Shown: piece after piece, positions 35,370-43,769 of the stretch
Numbering within the stretch: position 1 is the first letter of the stretch
Layout: each line of letters starts with the position of its first letter
From: an uncultured Bacteroidota bacterium
GTDB taxonomy: Bacteria; Bacteroidota; Bacteroidia; Chitinophagales; Chitinophagaceae
Length of the DNA stretch: 64,000 nt
Assembly (NCBI GenBank): GCA_903905065.1
Contig: CAIVEW010000044.1
Coordinates: 1-64,000, forward strand
Reading direction: 5' to 3'
The notes under the pieces: model-generated
Database searches by the model: none
What the model was told of the DNA's origin: nothing
The model's input: only the letters and a program-made list of their open reading frames with translations
Program-made: the position numbers and the translations under genes

Positions 35370-35999
35370 ATGAAGAATATTGTTTTGGTTGTGCTCTTAT
35401 GTGCCGGATTTACCTATGCCTCTGCCCAGGATGTTTATACCAGTTCTGGTAAGCCCGGTTATCAAAAAAATGTAAAGAAGAAGAAAAAAGGATATGACCC
35501 CGATAAACTGATATTGGGCGGTGGTATTACTCTGAATTTTGGAGATGGCTATTTTAGTGCTGGTCTCTCACCAATTATCGGCTATAGGATAACAGATCAT
35601 TTTTCCGCAGGCATAGGCATAGGCTATCTTTATTCGCAGGTACCTGAATATGTGGACCCAATCAATCCTGATAAGGTGTCCTATTTCCGGGAAAATATTG
35701 TTTACCCGAGTATCTGGGCCCGTTATTTTGTATTCAGGAACTGGTATGTTTCTGCTTCCACCGAATATGACCTTATTTACCAAAAGGGGCCCGGTTACGA
35801 CATCAATGGAAATCTCACAACACTATCGCAAAATCTAAACAATACATGCCTGTTCCTGGGTATTGGATATAGGTTAAGGCTGACTGGCAGAGCAAGCATC
35901 CTGGCCGAAATACAGTATGACGTACTGCAAGGTGTGAATAGCCCTTATTCCCCTGGATTTCCGACATTGGTACATGTAGGCTTTTGTGTAGGGCTTTAG
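35370..35999 (+). CDS. Outer-membrane beta-barrel protein of unknown function
   Basis: A 209-residue protein with a signal peptide (about 1-20, ending SAQD). A basic lysine-rich stretch (KKKKKGYD, near residues 36-43) precedes the barrel. Then eight or so amphipathic strands rich in Gly and Tyr (ITLNFGDGYFSAGLSPIIGYRI, FSAGIGIGYLYSQVPEY, CLFLGIGYRLRL) end with LVHVGFCVGL. The pattern is that of small OmpA/porin-like barrels of Bacteroidota. A terminator follows 20 bp after the stop. No partner or ligand is evident. Confidence 0.7.
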   Translation: MKNIVLVVLLCAGFTYASAQDVYTSSGKPGYQKNVKKKKKGYDPDKLILGGGITLNFGDGYFSAGLSPIIGYRITDHFSAGIGIGYLYSQVPEYVDPINPDKVSYFRENIVYPSIWARYFVFRNWYVSASTEYDLIYQKGPGYDINGNLTTLSQNLNNTCLFLGIGYRLRLTGRASILAEIQYDVLQGVNSPYSPGFPTLVHVGFCVGL

Positions 36000-36018
36000 A
36001 AAATAACAGATTCTTTCC

Positions 36019-36054
36019 AGACTTTGCCTTAATCCGGCAAAGTCTTTTTATTTT
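36019..36054 (+). terminator. Rho-independent terminator
   Basis: AGACTTTGCC / GGCAAAGTCT 10-bp stem, 7-nt loop (TTAATCC), then TTTTATTTT. It separates the barrel gene from the symporter gene, whose GTG start follows at once. Confidence 0.85.
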
Positions 36055-36059
36055 ACAGC

Positions 36060-37541
36060 GTGAGCCCGGCAATACTGCTTTTTATAATCCTGCTTTATTT
36101 CTCCGTATTACTGGGGATAGCATTTTATACTTCGCGCCATTCCACTAATGAATCGTTTTTTATAGGCAACCGCAACAGCAAGTGGTGGCTCGTAGCATTC
36201 GGCATGATCGGCACCTCCCTTTCGGGCATGACCTTCATCTCCGTTCCGGGCAAAGTAGGTGGGAGTGGCTTCCAGTATTTCCAGGTAGTAGTAGGGTACT
36301 GGCTGGGGTATTTTGTTGTCGCCTTTATCCTGCTGCCTTTGTATTACAAGCTCAACCTCACCTCCATATACACCTATTTAGATAAGCGTTTTGGTAAAAT
36401 ACCTTACAAAACAGGAGCGCTGTTTTTCACTCTTTCCCGCACACTGGGCGCTACGCTAAGGCTATACCTCGTGATAAAAGTACTGGAGAAATTCATATTG
36501 CAGGATATGGGCATTCCATTTGAGCTTACGGCTGTGGTTATATTGGGGCTCATATTGCTATACACATTCAGGGGTGGCGTAAAAACTATAGTCTGGACAG
36601 ATACTTTGCAGACCACATTTATGCTGCTGGCGCTGGTGATATGCGTGATCTACATCATGAACACCCTGCATCTCAATATGTCTTCGACCTGGGCAGCGAT
36701 GCAACAAAAAGGGTACACCAAATTCCTGCAAATGGATGTGAACAGCCCTTCCTTTTTCCTGAAGCAAATACTGGGCGGCGCATTCATCACTATTGGAATG
36801 ACCGGCCTGGACCAGGAAATGATGCAAAAGAACATCAGCGTGAGCAACCTTGGCGATTCTAAAAAGAATATGATCAGCTTTTGTTTTGTGCTGCTGCTGG
36901 CCAATTTTATTTTCCTGCTGCTGGGTGGCCTGCTCTATTTATATGCCGACGCCAAAGGGATAAACGCCGCGAAAGATGATCTCTTCCCGATGATCGCAGT
37001 AAAAAGTGGCCTGCCGTTTTATATTACGGTATGCTTTATCATCGGCCTTATCTCTGCTGTTTTCCCCAGTGCCGATGGTGCCCTTACCGCGCTTACATCT
37101 TCATTCTGCATAGATATTTTGGGCATCCGCAGGAAAGAAGGTATGACCGAACAGCAACAAAAGCGCACCCGGCTCATCGTGCATAATTCCTTTGCTATCG
37201 TGTTCCTTGCATTCGTCTTTATTTTCAGGGAGATAGATACGGGATCACTCATTGATACGCTGCTGGATGTTGCCGGGTACACTTACGGGCCGTTACTGGC
37301 ACTGTTCGCGTTCGGTATTTTTACACGTCGCCGGCTGGTCAGTGAGTTGGTGCCGCTGGTATGTATAGCTGCCCCGGTTTGCTGTTATGTACTGAAACAC
37401 AATGAAACAAAACTGCTGAATGGTTATATAATAGGCACTGAATTGCTGATTATTAACGCGGCCCTTACATTTTTACTGTTATTTTTATGTTCTAAAAAAG
37501 GCGGCACAATTACGGCCGCTACCGCCAGCAATGAAAGATAA
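36060..37541 (+). CDS. Sodium:solute symporter family protein
   Basis: A 493-residue inner-membrane transporter of the SSS family with about 13-14 helices. Helix 1 is LLFIILLYFSVLLGIAFY, followed by the family motif NRNSKWWLVAFGMIGTSLSGMTFISVPG (sodium and substrate site) and by RFGKIPYKTGALFFTLSRTLGATLRLYL. GGVKTIVWTDTLQ is the conserved SSS loop. Substrate unknown (sugars, amino acids, nucleosides are all possible). The start is GTG at 36060. The 3' end overlaps the LOG gene by 11 bp, so the two are translationally coupled. Confidence 0.88.
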   Translation: MSPAILLFIILLYFSVLLGIAFYTSRHSTNESFFIGNRNSKWWLVAFGMIGTSLSGMTFISVPGKVGGSGFQYFQVVVGYWLGYFVVAFILLPLYYKLNLTSIYTYLDKRFGKIPYKTGALFFTLSRTLGATLRLYLVIKVLEKFILQDMGIPFELTAVVILGLILLYTFRGGVKTIVWTDTLQTTFMLLALVICVIYIMNTLHLNMSSTWAAMQQKGYTKFLQMDVNSPSFFLKQILGGAFITIGMTGLDQEMMQKNISVSNLGDSKKNMISFCFVLLLANFIFLLLGGLLYLYADAKGINAAKDDLFPMIAVKSGLPFYITVCFIIGLISAVFPSADGALTALTSSFCIDILGIRRKEGMTEQQQKRTRLIVHNSFAIVFLAFVFIFREIDTGSLIDTLLDVAGYTYGPLLALFAFGIFTRRRLVSELVPLVCIAAPVCCYVLKHNETKLLNGYIIGTELLIINAALTFLLLFLCSKKGGTITAATASNER

Positions 37542-38229
37542 ACTGACAGAACTGAAAATGCGCGACTGGACCGAAACAAAGGCCCATTCCAGTTGGCAGA
37601 TATTTAAGATAATGGCCGAATTCGTGCAGGGCTTTGAGACGCTTGCCAAGATAGGCCCCTGTATCTCCATATTCGGATCGGCACGCACCAAGCCCGGACA
37701 CAAATATTATGAGCTGGCTGTGGACATAGCCCGCCGCCTGGCCGAGGAAGGTTTTGGTATCATTACCGGTGGCGGTCCCGGTATCATGGAGGCAGCTAAT
37801 AAAGGCGCTAACATGGCTGCAGGGCGCTCTGTGGGCCTCAATATTGATCTGCCTTTTGAGCAAACCAGCAATCCGTTCATTGACCGGGACACCTTCATGA
37901 ATTTCGATTACTTTTTTGTGCGCAAAGTTATGTTCACAAAGTACTCGCAGGGGTTTATCATGATGCCGGGTGGCTGGGGTACAATGGACGAATTTTTTGA
38001 AGTGGCTACACTGATACAAACCCGCAAGTTCACCCAGACACCAATGATCTGCATTGGCTCTACTTACTGGAATGGACTATTCCACTGGATGCGGGAGGCT
38101 ATGTATGTAGGTGAGGGCAACATAAGCCCCGGCGACCTCGAGATGATCAAAGTATTTGATACGGCCGACGAGGTGGTGAGTTACATACGCGAGTTTTATA
38201 CACATAATAAACTGCAGCCTAATTTCTAG
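37531..38229 (+). CDS. LOG family protein (TIGR00730 Rossmann fold)
   Basis: A 232-residue nucleotide-binding protein of the lysine decarboxylase-like / LOG family. It has ISIFGSARTKPGHKYYELA, the phosphate loop GFGIITGGGPGIMEAANKGA and the signature MMPGGWGTMDEFFEV (PGGxGTxxE), the active site of cytokinin riboside 5'-monophosphate phosphoribohydrolases. In bacteria the family hydrolyses nucleoside monophosphates such as AMP. Its first 50 residues are an extra helical extension compared with the shortest LOG proteins. Coupled with the symporter gene upstream. Confidence 0.87.
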   Translation: MKDKLTELKMRDWTETKAHSSWQIFKIMAEFVQGFETLAKIGPCISIFGSARTKPGHKYYELAVDIARRLAEEGFGIITGGGPGIMEAANKGANMAAGRSVGLNIDLPFEQTSNPFIDRDTFMNFDYFFVRKVMFTKYSQGFIMMPGGWGTMDEFFEVATLIQTRKFTQTPMICIGSTYWNGLFHWMREAMYVGEGNISPGDLEMIKVFDTADEVVSYIREFYTHNKLQPNF

Positions 38230-38284
38230 TTGATATAGATTTTTTTTGGCTGGTGAATGAGACTGATGTTTATCCCTGCGGGTG

Positions 38285-38312
38285 GTAGAGACGCCATGCA
38301 TGGCGTCTCTAC
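38285..38312. repeat. GTAGAGACG-type palindromic repeat, copy 2
   Basis: Perfect palindrome of two 14-bp arms, GTAGAGACGCCATG and CATGGCGTCTCTAC, without spacer, followed by GAAAT. It sits in the 116-bp gap between the LOG and O-methyltransferase genes. Confidence 0.8.
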
Positions 38313-38345
38313 GAAATACCGGGCAGCTGACAATGGACAATAATT

Positions 38346-38996
38346 ATGAGGACACTTATTTCTAGGCAGTTAGATGATTATACGGAACAGCACACAAGTG
38401 CTGAGATGCCCGTTCTGGCAAGACTCAACCGGGAGACCAATCTGAAAAGAGGGGATGCCGTAATGCTGTCCGGTCATTTGCAGGGTAGCTTCTTGCAAAT
38501 GATCAGCCACATGATACAGCCCAGGTGCATACTGGAAATTGGTACATTCACCGGCTACTCAGCTATATGCCTGGCGCAGGGGTTGCAGGAAGGCGGACGC
38601 TTGCATACGATCGAGATAGACGAAGAGCTGCACGATATGGCGGCTGCCTATGTTAGTGAGGCCGGCCTGAATGAAAAAATTATGCTACATACCGGCAGTG
38701 CTATTGATATTATTCCAAGCCTCGATGAATCGTTCGATATAGTATTTATTGATGCAGATAAGAGCAACTATGAGCGGTATTACGACCTGGTTTTCGATAA
38801 GGTACCTGTTGGCGGCTATATAATTGCGGACAATGTGCTGTACGACGGAGAAGTGGTGCTGCCAGAGGATCAACAAACAAAAAACGCGCGGGCGATAACC
38901 AGTTTCAACCGGAAAATAAAGGCTGACAAACGGATAGAACACGTGCTGGTGCCATTGAGAGATGGGATAATGGTAGCCCGGAAAATTCGGGACTAG
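38346..38996 (+). CDS. O-methyltransferase family 3 (SAM-dependent)
   Basis: A 216-residue SAM-dependent O-methyltransferase like caffeoyl-CoA or catechol O-methyltransferases. Motif I is ILEIGTFTGYSAICLAQGL, motif II LHTIEIDEELHDMA, and the metal and substrate Asp lies in FDIVFIDADKSNYERYYD. PVGGYIIADNVLYDGEVV supplies further metal ligands (DN). Length is standard. The acceptor substrate cannot be deduced. Confidence 0.9.
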   Translation: MRTLISRQLDDYTEQHTSAEMPVLARLNRETNLKRGDAVMLSGHLQGSFLQMISHMIQPRCILEIGTFTGYSAICLAQGLQEGGRLHTIEIDEELHDMAAAYVSEAGLNEKIMLHTGSAIDIIPSLDESFDIVFIDADKSNYERYYDLVFDKVPVGGYIIADNVLYDGEVVLPEDQQTKNARAITSFNRKIKADKRIEHVLVPLRDGIMVARKIRD

Positions 38997-39029
38997 CCGC
39001 TTTTAACTTAGATATAAGCATTGTTATTG

Positions 39030-39037
39030 TATTTTTG
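39030..39037 (+). promoter_or_regulatory. -7 promoter box of the glucosaminidase/LysM gene
   Basis: TATTTTTG (TAnnTTTG), 37 nt before the TTG start at 39075. It lies inside the longest possible open frame, which therefore cannot be fully translated from this promoter. Confidence 0.5.
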
Positions 39038-39074
39038 CCCGAAACCGGTAACGTTGATATTCAATAGACAAGTC

Positions 39075-41006
39075 TTGAAAAAAAAACGAATACTGTATTG
39101 CATGGCCTTACTGCTGTTTATGACGGCACGGGCGGGCGCGCAGGTCGGTTATACTGAGCGTGCAAAAAAGTATGTAAGTCAATACTCCCAGCTCGCAATA
39201 AATGAGCAAAGAAATTCAGGCGTACCTGCGGCTGTTACACTGGGTCAAGGCATATTGGAAACCGAGGCCGGTGCAAGCGAACTTATGACCCAGGCCAACA
39301 ACCACTTTGGCATAAAATGCAAGAATGGCTGGAGCGGCGAAACCTTTCTTCACGACGACGACGCAAAACAGGAGTGCTTCAAGAAATACAAAAGCGCAGA
39401 TGAATCCTACAGGGACCATTCCGACCTCCTGAAAAGAAATCCGCGTTACAATAGCTTATTTAATATTCCGATGAAGGATTATGCTTCATGGGCGTCTGGC
39501 CTGAGGAGATGCGGCTACGCCACCGATCCGCAATACGCTACCCGGCTTATAAAAATAATAGAAGACTTCGGACTGCAGGATTATACACTTTCCGGGATGG
39601 ATAGCAGTAAGACGAAACTGGAATTACAGGTGGCGCAGCAACAGATCCCCACTTCAAAGCAACCGCTGATGGTGGACAAACTGGAAGACACCACAATATT
39701 TGTACTGGACAAAAAGGAGAAAGAGAAAGAAAAGGATGAAGAAGAAGAAGAGGTAGAAGAGGCCGCTACTCCACCGGTAGTGGTTCCGGCTACTACACAG
39801 CCCGTGGCTGTTGTGGAAACAGTGTCAAGTGTGCCGAAAGCGGCATCTACTCCCGATACGACCGTGGTAGCTGAGCCGGGCTCAATAAGAAGTATCGCTG
39901 ACAGCGCGCGGAATGTCATCTTCCCTAAAGATACATTGTCAATTCCCACGCCTGCGCCAACTGTGAATGATACCACCGGTATGGTAAAGATACATGGGCT
40001 GAAAGCGTTTTATGCCCATAAAGATGAAATGCTGCTGCAGTATGCTATGCAGTATAATATCCGGTACCCTAAGCTGCTGGAAATAAACGACCTTGCTGAT
40101 GGGCCTGTGCCTTGCAACAGCTATATATTCCTGGAGAAAAAGCCTGCTGCCGGCGTTAATGCCCGGCACATTGTAGGTGAAGGAGAGAGCCTGTGGCTGA
40201 TAGCCCAGGAAGAGGCCATTCAATTAAAAAGGCTTACTGCATTGAACCTGATGAGCCCTGACGAAACCCCCGTGCCGGGCACAGTACTGCAATTGCAATT
40301 CCCATCCAGCAAAAAACCGGACGTGAAAGCGACTCCCACGGCGGCCCATAAAAGCAACGCGATAGTGCTGGCAAATAAGGAGGAAAAAAGCACCGTTACT
40401 CCGCAGGATACTGCTGATTACATTCCACTAAAAAATGTGCCGGACACTATTGGCCCGGCTGATGGCTTTATTCATAATTCAGACTCGGCGATAGCCACCG
40501 GTGATAATAAAACAAAAACCCAACGCGGGTCGAAGTCCCAACCGAAACAAAAAGCGGCAGCCCTGCCAATACCGGCTGCACCGCAGCCACTGCCGGAAAA
40601 ATCTGATGCGGTGGTGATCATCACGCCAAATGCACCCGCCGACAAAAACGCGCCGACACAGTGGGTAACATCAGATACCGTAAAGAAAGAAACACCCCCT
40701 GTAACTACTGATGAAAATGGAGAAGACCCTAAGAAGCAGGAACTAGCTGGCCTTAAAGCTCAACTGGACAAAGTTGTATATGCTGACGACAGCAAACTGG
40801 TGGCAACGGTGCAGAGTGAGCAACAGGCGCAAAAAACTCCAGAAGAACCATCTGCAAAAGAGACAAAGTACTATATTGTTAAAAAAGGTGATACCGCTTT
40901 TTCGATAGCCAAAAAGAACAATATCACCGTAAGCCAGTTATTGAAGTGGAACGATATTGATGCCAGTGACGTAAAAACCGGCAAGAAATTAAAGGTTTCG
41001 AATTAA
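39075..41006 (+). CDS. Glucosaminidase (GH73) with LysM domains
   Basis: A 643-residue cell-wall hydrolase. The likely start is TTG at 39075 (LKKKRILYCMALLLFMTARAGAQ), giving a normal signal peptide; the ATG nine codons later would lack the positive n-region. A GH73 N-acetylglucosaminidase domain (about 25-175) has GVPAAVTLGQGILETEAG with the catalytic Glu and NNHFGIKCKNGWSGETF. A low-complexity acidic Lys/Glu tract (KKEKEKEKDEEEEEVEE) follows, then a LysM-like repeat near HIVGEGESLWLIAQEE, a Pro/Thr/Lys linker, and a C-terminal LysM (YYIVKKGDTAFSIAKKNN...GKKLKVSN). It probably cleaves peptidoglycan during division or turnover. Confidence 0.88.
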   Translation: MKKKRILYCMALLLFMTARAGAQVGYTERAKKYVSQYSQLAINEQRNSGVPAAVTLGQGILETEAGASELMTQANNHFGIKCKNGWSGETFLHDDDAKQECFKKYKSADESYRDHSDLLKRNPRYNSLFNIPMKDYASWASGLRRCGYATDPQYATRLIKIIEDFGLQDYTLSGMDSSKTKLELQVAQQQIPTSKQPLMVDKLEDTTIFVLDKKEKEKEKDEEEEEVEEAATPPVVVPATTQPVAVVETVSSVPKAASTPDTTVVAEPGSIRSIADSARNVIFPKDTLSIPTPAPTVNDTTGMVKIHGLKAFYAHKDEMLLQYAMQYNIRYPKLLEINDLADGPVPCNSYIFLEKKPAAGVNARHIVGEGESLWLIAQEEAIQLKRLTALNLMSPDETPVPGTVLQLQFPSSKKPDVKATPTAAHKSNAIVLANKEEKSTVTPQDTADYIPLKNVPDTIGPADGFIHNSDSAIATGDNKTKTQRGSKSQPKQKAAALPIPAAPQPLPEKSDAVVIITPNAPADKNAPTQWVTSDTVKKETPPVTTDENGEDPKKQELAGLKAQLDKVVYADDSKLVATVQSEQQAQKTPEEPSAKETKYYIVKKGDTAFSIAKKNNITVSQLLKWNDIDASDVKTGKKLKVSN

Positions 41007-41034
41007 TTATCGTTATATCAATAATAGTACGCGT

Positions 41035-41062
41035 GCAGCGACGCCATGCATGGGGTCTTTAC
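41035..41062. repeat. GTAGAGACG-type palindromic repeat, copy 3 (degenerate)
   Basis: GCAGCGACGCCATG / CATGGGGTCTTTAC, clearly related to the copy at 38285 including the flanking ACGAAA, but with mutations that break several pairs. Located between the LysM gene and hpt. Confidence 0.7.
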
Positions 41063-41095
41063 GAAACACAGATACGCACCCTTAACTAATAAAAC

Positions 41096-41626
41096 ATGAT
41101 CCAGGTCCACGATAAAACATTTGTTCCTTTTATTTCAAAGGAAGATATTCAGAAGCGGGTAAATGAGCTCGCAGCAACGATCAACGCCGAATATGCCGGA
41201 AAAAAACCGTTGTTAATAGGCATACTCAATGGTTCGTTCATCTTCGCCGCCGATCTGTTCCGCGGGCTTACCATAGATGCAGAAATATCTTTCATTAAGC
41301 TCGTGTCGTACAAGGGCACATCCTCTACCGGCAATGTGGTAACAGCTATAGGCATGGAAGAAGATCTGCACGGGCGACATATAATCATCGTAGAAGATAT
41401 TATAGACACTGGGAAAACGCTTAGCGCGTTCCTTCCCGAAATCCATCATCGCCAGTCGGCATCTGTAAAGATCGCTACCTTTCTTTCCAAACCAGACGCT
41501 CTGAAGTACGATGTAAAAGCCGACTTTAACGCGTTTAATATTGAGAATAAATTCGTCGTAGGTTATGGTTTAGATTACGACGGTCTTGGAAGGAATTTAC
41601 CGGATCTGTATATTTTAAAAGAGTAG
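41096..41626 (+). CDS. hpt: Hypoxanthine phosphoribosyltransferase
   Basis: A 176-residue purine-salvage enzyme that converts hypoxanthine or guanine plus PRPP to IMP or GMP. The PRTase signature is HIIIVEDIIDTGKTLSAF (PRPP loop with two acidic residues), preceded by the flexible-loop region LVSYKGTSSTGNVV and the base-recognition part KYDVKADFNAFNIENKFVVGYGLDYDGLGRNLPDLYIL. Length fits. The substrate-specific residues suggest 6-oxopurines rather than xanthine. Confidence 0.95.
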   Translation: MIQVHDKTFVPFISKEDIQKRVNELAATINAEYAGKKPLLIGILNGSFIFAADLFRGLTIDAEISFIKLVSYKGTSSTGNVVTAIGMEEDLHGRHIIIVEDIIDTGKTLSAFLPEIHHRQSASVKIATFLSKPDALKYDVKADFNAFNIENKFVVGYGLDYDGLGRNLPDLYILKE

Positions 41627-41634
41627 TTTGCGTT

Positions 41635-42465
41635 TTAATAGAATATGCTCCCCGACATTTCCTCCTTTATCAATCCACCAGCCTTTGCTTTTTCAAATAG
41701 CGTGGTAATGGCGCTTCTGCCTTTTTCACCAAGGTCTGTAGTGTAGTCATTCACGTAGAGATGTATGTGCTGGCGCATCACGTCTTCCTCCATTTCCTGC
41801 GCGTTATTTGTAATAAATGAGGTCAATTCGGGGTAGCGTTTCCATGACCAGGCGAGGCTTTCTTTAAGTATATTGTCTACGGTTGCACATAATTCTTTGC
41901 CAAAGCTACGGCGCATCACAATGCCGCCAAGCGGTATGGCGGCCTGGGTTGTTTGCTCCCACCAGTCGCCGAGGTCTATGAGCTTCCTGAGGCCCTTACT
42001 TTGATAGGTAAACCTCCCTTCATGGATAATGAGGCCGGCATCATATTCGCCGCTTAATACCGCAGCTTCAATATCACTAAACACCATTTCCGTCTTGTTC
42101 TTAGCGTTGGGAAATGCTAAAGAGAGCAAGAGGTTGGCGGTAGTATTAAATCCCGGGATCGCTATTTTAAACCCATTGATACCAGAAAGGTCAAGCGGCT
42201 TTTTTGATACCAGCAACGGCCCCACGCCCTCACCAAGCGCGCTGCCGCTGTGGAGCAGTGCATATTGGTTTACGGTATGCAGGAAGGTATTGTAGCTAAG
42301 CTTGGTGATGTCCAGTTTGCCTTGTTCCGCCCAGTGGTTAAGCGTGGCTACATCTTCCATTACGTAGTCGAAAGTAATGCCTTTGGTATCTATATGGCCA
42401 TTGACCATAGCATCAAAAATAAAGGTGTCGTTTGGGCAAGGGCTAAAACCGAGAGAAAGCTTCAT
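41635..42465 (-). CDS. mqnD: 1,4-dihydroxy-6-naphthoate synthase
   Basis: A 276-residue enzyme of the futalosine menaquinone pathway that turns cyclic de-hypoxanthinyl futalosine into 1,4-dihydroxy-6-naphthoate. It has the periplasmic-binding-protein-like fold, with LSLGFSPCPNDTFIFDAMVNG at the N-terminus, MEDVATLNHWAEQGKLDITKLS, and the substrate-contact region SGSALGEGVGPLLVSKKP. The start is the MKLSLGFSPCPND methionine; a longer frame adds nonfamily residues. mqnB is directly upstream, so both genes belong to one transcription unit. Confidence 0.92.
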   Translation of the reverse strand: MKLSLGFSPCPNDTFIFDAMVNGHIDTKGITFDYVMEDVATLNHWAEQGKLDITKLSYNTFLHTVNQYALLHSGSALGEGVGPLLVSKKPLDLSGINGFKIAIPGFNTTANLLLSLAFPNAKNKTEMVFSDIEAAVLSGEYDAGLIIHEGRFTYQSKGLRKLIDLGDWWEQTTQAAIPLGGIVMRRSFGKELCATVDNILKESLAWSWKRYPELTSFITNNAQEMEEDVMRQHIHLYVNDYTTDLGEKGRSAITTLFEKAKAGGLIKEEMSGSIFY

Positions 42466-42522
42466 TAATAAGTCAAAAGTGAAAAGTGAAAACCAACTTA
42501 AGTTTGGCAAAGGTAGGTGTCC

Positions 42523-43179
42523 TTAATAAGCCAGTGCGTTTATAAAATCTATAAGCCATTTGTTTAAGTTGATAATGGCATCTTTCATTTGCCACTGGCT
42601 CTTATCGCGCGGAGTAACATAGTTTGATATGGCCCGCACCTGGGCGAAAGCCACTTTTTCGCGCAGGCATACATAATGCAGCGCTACACCCTCCATGCTT
42701 TCTATATCGCAGTGGAATTTTTCCTTTCGTTGAGCCACCGTGCGCTCATTGCCGCTCACTGTATTTACAGTGAGGCCGGTTACCTGGGGCAACTTTATTC
42801 GGTTATGAACCGGCAGCAGCGGCGTGAGCAGCTTACCATTAATAAATGGAGTTACGTTGGGATTAATAAATCCCATTTCGAAAATATCGAGGTAGCTGCC
42901 ATTGTCTTCAGCGCCTAGGTCGCCGTATTGGTCGCTGGTCACAAATACCACATCACCAGGCTTGAGGCTGCTTACATAGCTGCCGGCCACACCCACCTGA
43001 AGCACCAGGTCGTATCTGCTGGTAGATAGATGTTTGGCGAGCTCGTACGTGGTGTTGAGCATGCCCACACCGGTAATGATCACACCGCCGGTGATCGTTC
43101 CCGGAAGTGATGCCGTCTGGAAATAAGCATTAAGTGGCGCTATTTCGGCATCTGTGGCCGCTGCGATCAGTATATTCAT
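42523..43179 (-). CDS. mqnB: Futalosine hydrolase
   Basis: A 218-residue nucleoside phosphorylase-fold (PNP/MTAN) enzyme that removes hypoxanthine from futalosine. Signatures: MNILIAAATDAEIAPL, GVIITGVGMLNTTYELAKHL, DLVLQVGVAGSYVSSLKPGDVVFVTSDQYGDLGAED and CDIESMEGVALHYVCLREKV, with the Glu-Glu/Asp of the purine pocket. The 57-bp gap to mqnD and their joint role point to an operon. MTA/SAH nucleosidase is the alternative; adjacency to mqnD favours MqnB. Confidence 0.92.
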   Translation of the reverse strand: MNILIAAATDAEIAPLNAYFQTASLPGTITGGVIITGVGMLNTTYELAKHLSTSRYDLVLQVGVAGSYVSSLKPGDVVFVTSDQYGDLGAEDNGSYLDIFEMGFINPNVTPFINGKLLTPLLPVHNRIKLPQVTGLTVNTVSGNERTVAQRKEKFHCDIESMEGVALHYVCLREKVAFAQVRAISNYVTPRDKSQWQMKDAIINLNKWLIDFINALAY

Positions 43180-43255
43180 ATGTATATCAGCGAAGTTAAG
43201 AAAGTAACCGATTTTACAGAAAACCCAGATCAGGCATTATTTCCCCCAAGTTCCC

Positions 43256-43263
43256 TAATTTTG
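43256..43263 (+). promoter_or_regulatory. -7 promoter box of the PTPS/QueD gene
   Basis: TAATTTTG (TAnnTTTG), 17 nt before the ATG at 43281. Confidence 0.4.
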
Positions 43264-43280
43264 CAACCTAAATAAAAAAA

Positions 43281-43694
43281 ATGGTATACCTCACTCGCGT
43301 AGAGCATTTTAATGCAGCGCATAAACTGGAGAACAAGAGTTGGAGCGATGAAGAGAACAAAGAGGTTTTCGGAAAATGTGCCAATGAAAACTGGCATGGG
43401 CATAACTACGAGCTGCACGTGACCATTAAGGGCACACCGCATCCCGAAACAGGATTTATCTACAACGCCAAAACGCTGGGCGAACTGATACGTGATGTAA
43501 TAGTGGAGAAAGTAGACCACCGCAACCTAAACCTGGACGTGGACTTCATGAAAGGTAAGTTTACCAGCGCCGAGAATTTTGCTATGGGCATTTGGGACCA
43601 GTTGAAGCCACACATTGAGCAGGGCGGCAGCGTAAAACTGCACTCCGTGAAACTGATAGAAACGCCTAAAATCTATGTAGAATACTTCGGGTGA
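43281..43694 (+). CDS. queD: 6-pyruvoyl-tetrahydropterin / 6-carboxytetrahydropterin synthase family protein
   Basis: A 137-residue T-fold enzyme acting on dihydroneopterin triphosphate. The zinc ligands are the His in FNAAHKLENKSWS and the two His of CANENWHGHNYEL; the Cys there is the catalytic residue, and ETGFI and VDHRNLNLDV complete the active-site frame. The spacing Cys-x5-HGH and the sequence KGTPHPETGF resemble eukaryotic-type PTPS more than E. coli QueD, so tetrahydrobiopterin-like products are possible as well as queuosine precursors. folE, which makes its substrate, is the next gene. Confidence 0.9.
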   Translation: MVYLTRVEHFNAAHKLENKSWSDEENKEVFGKCANENWHGHNYELHVTIKGTPHPETGFIYNAKTLGELIRDVIVEKVDHRNLNLDVDFMKGKFTSAENFAMGIWDQLKPHIEQGGSVKLHSVKLIETPKIYVEYFG

Positions 43695-43769
43695 TAAATC
43701 ATGCACTTGGTTTAACTTAGTTTTTGAATGAACTTTTAACTTTTGATTTTTGACTTTTAATTTAACCAA

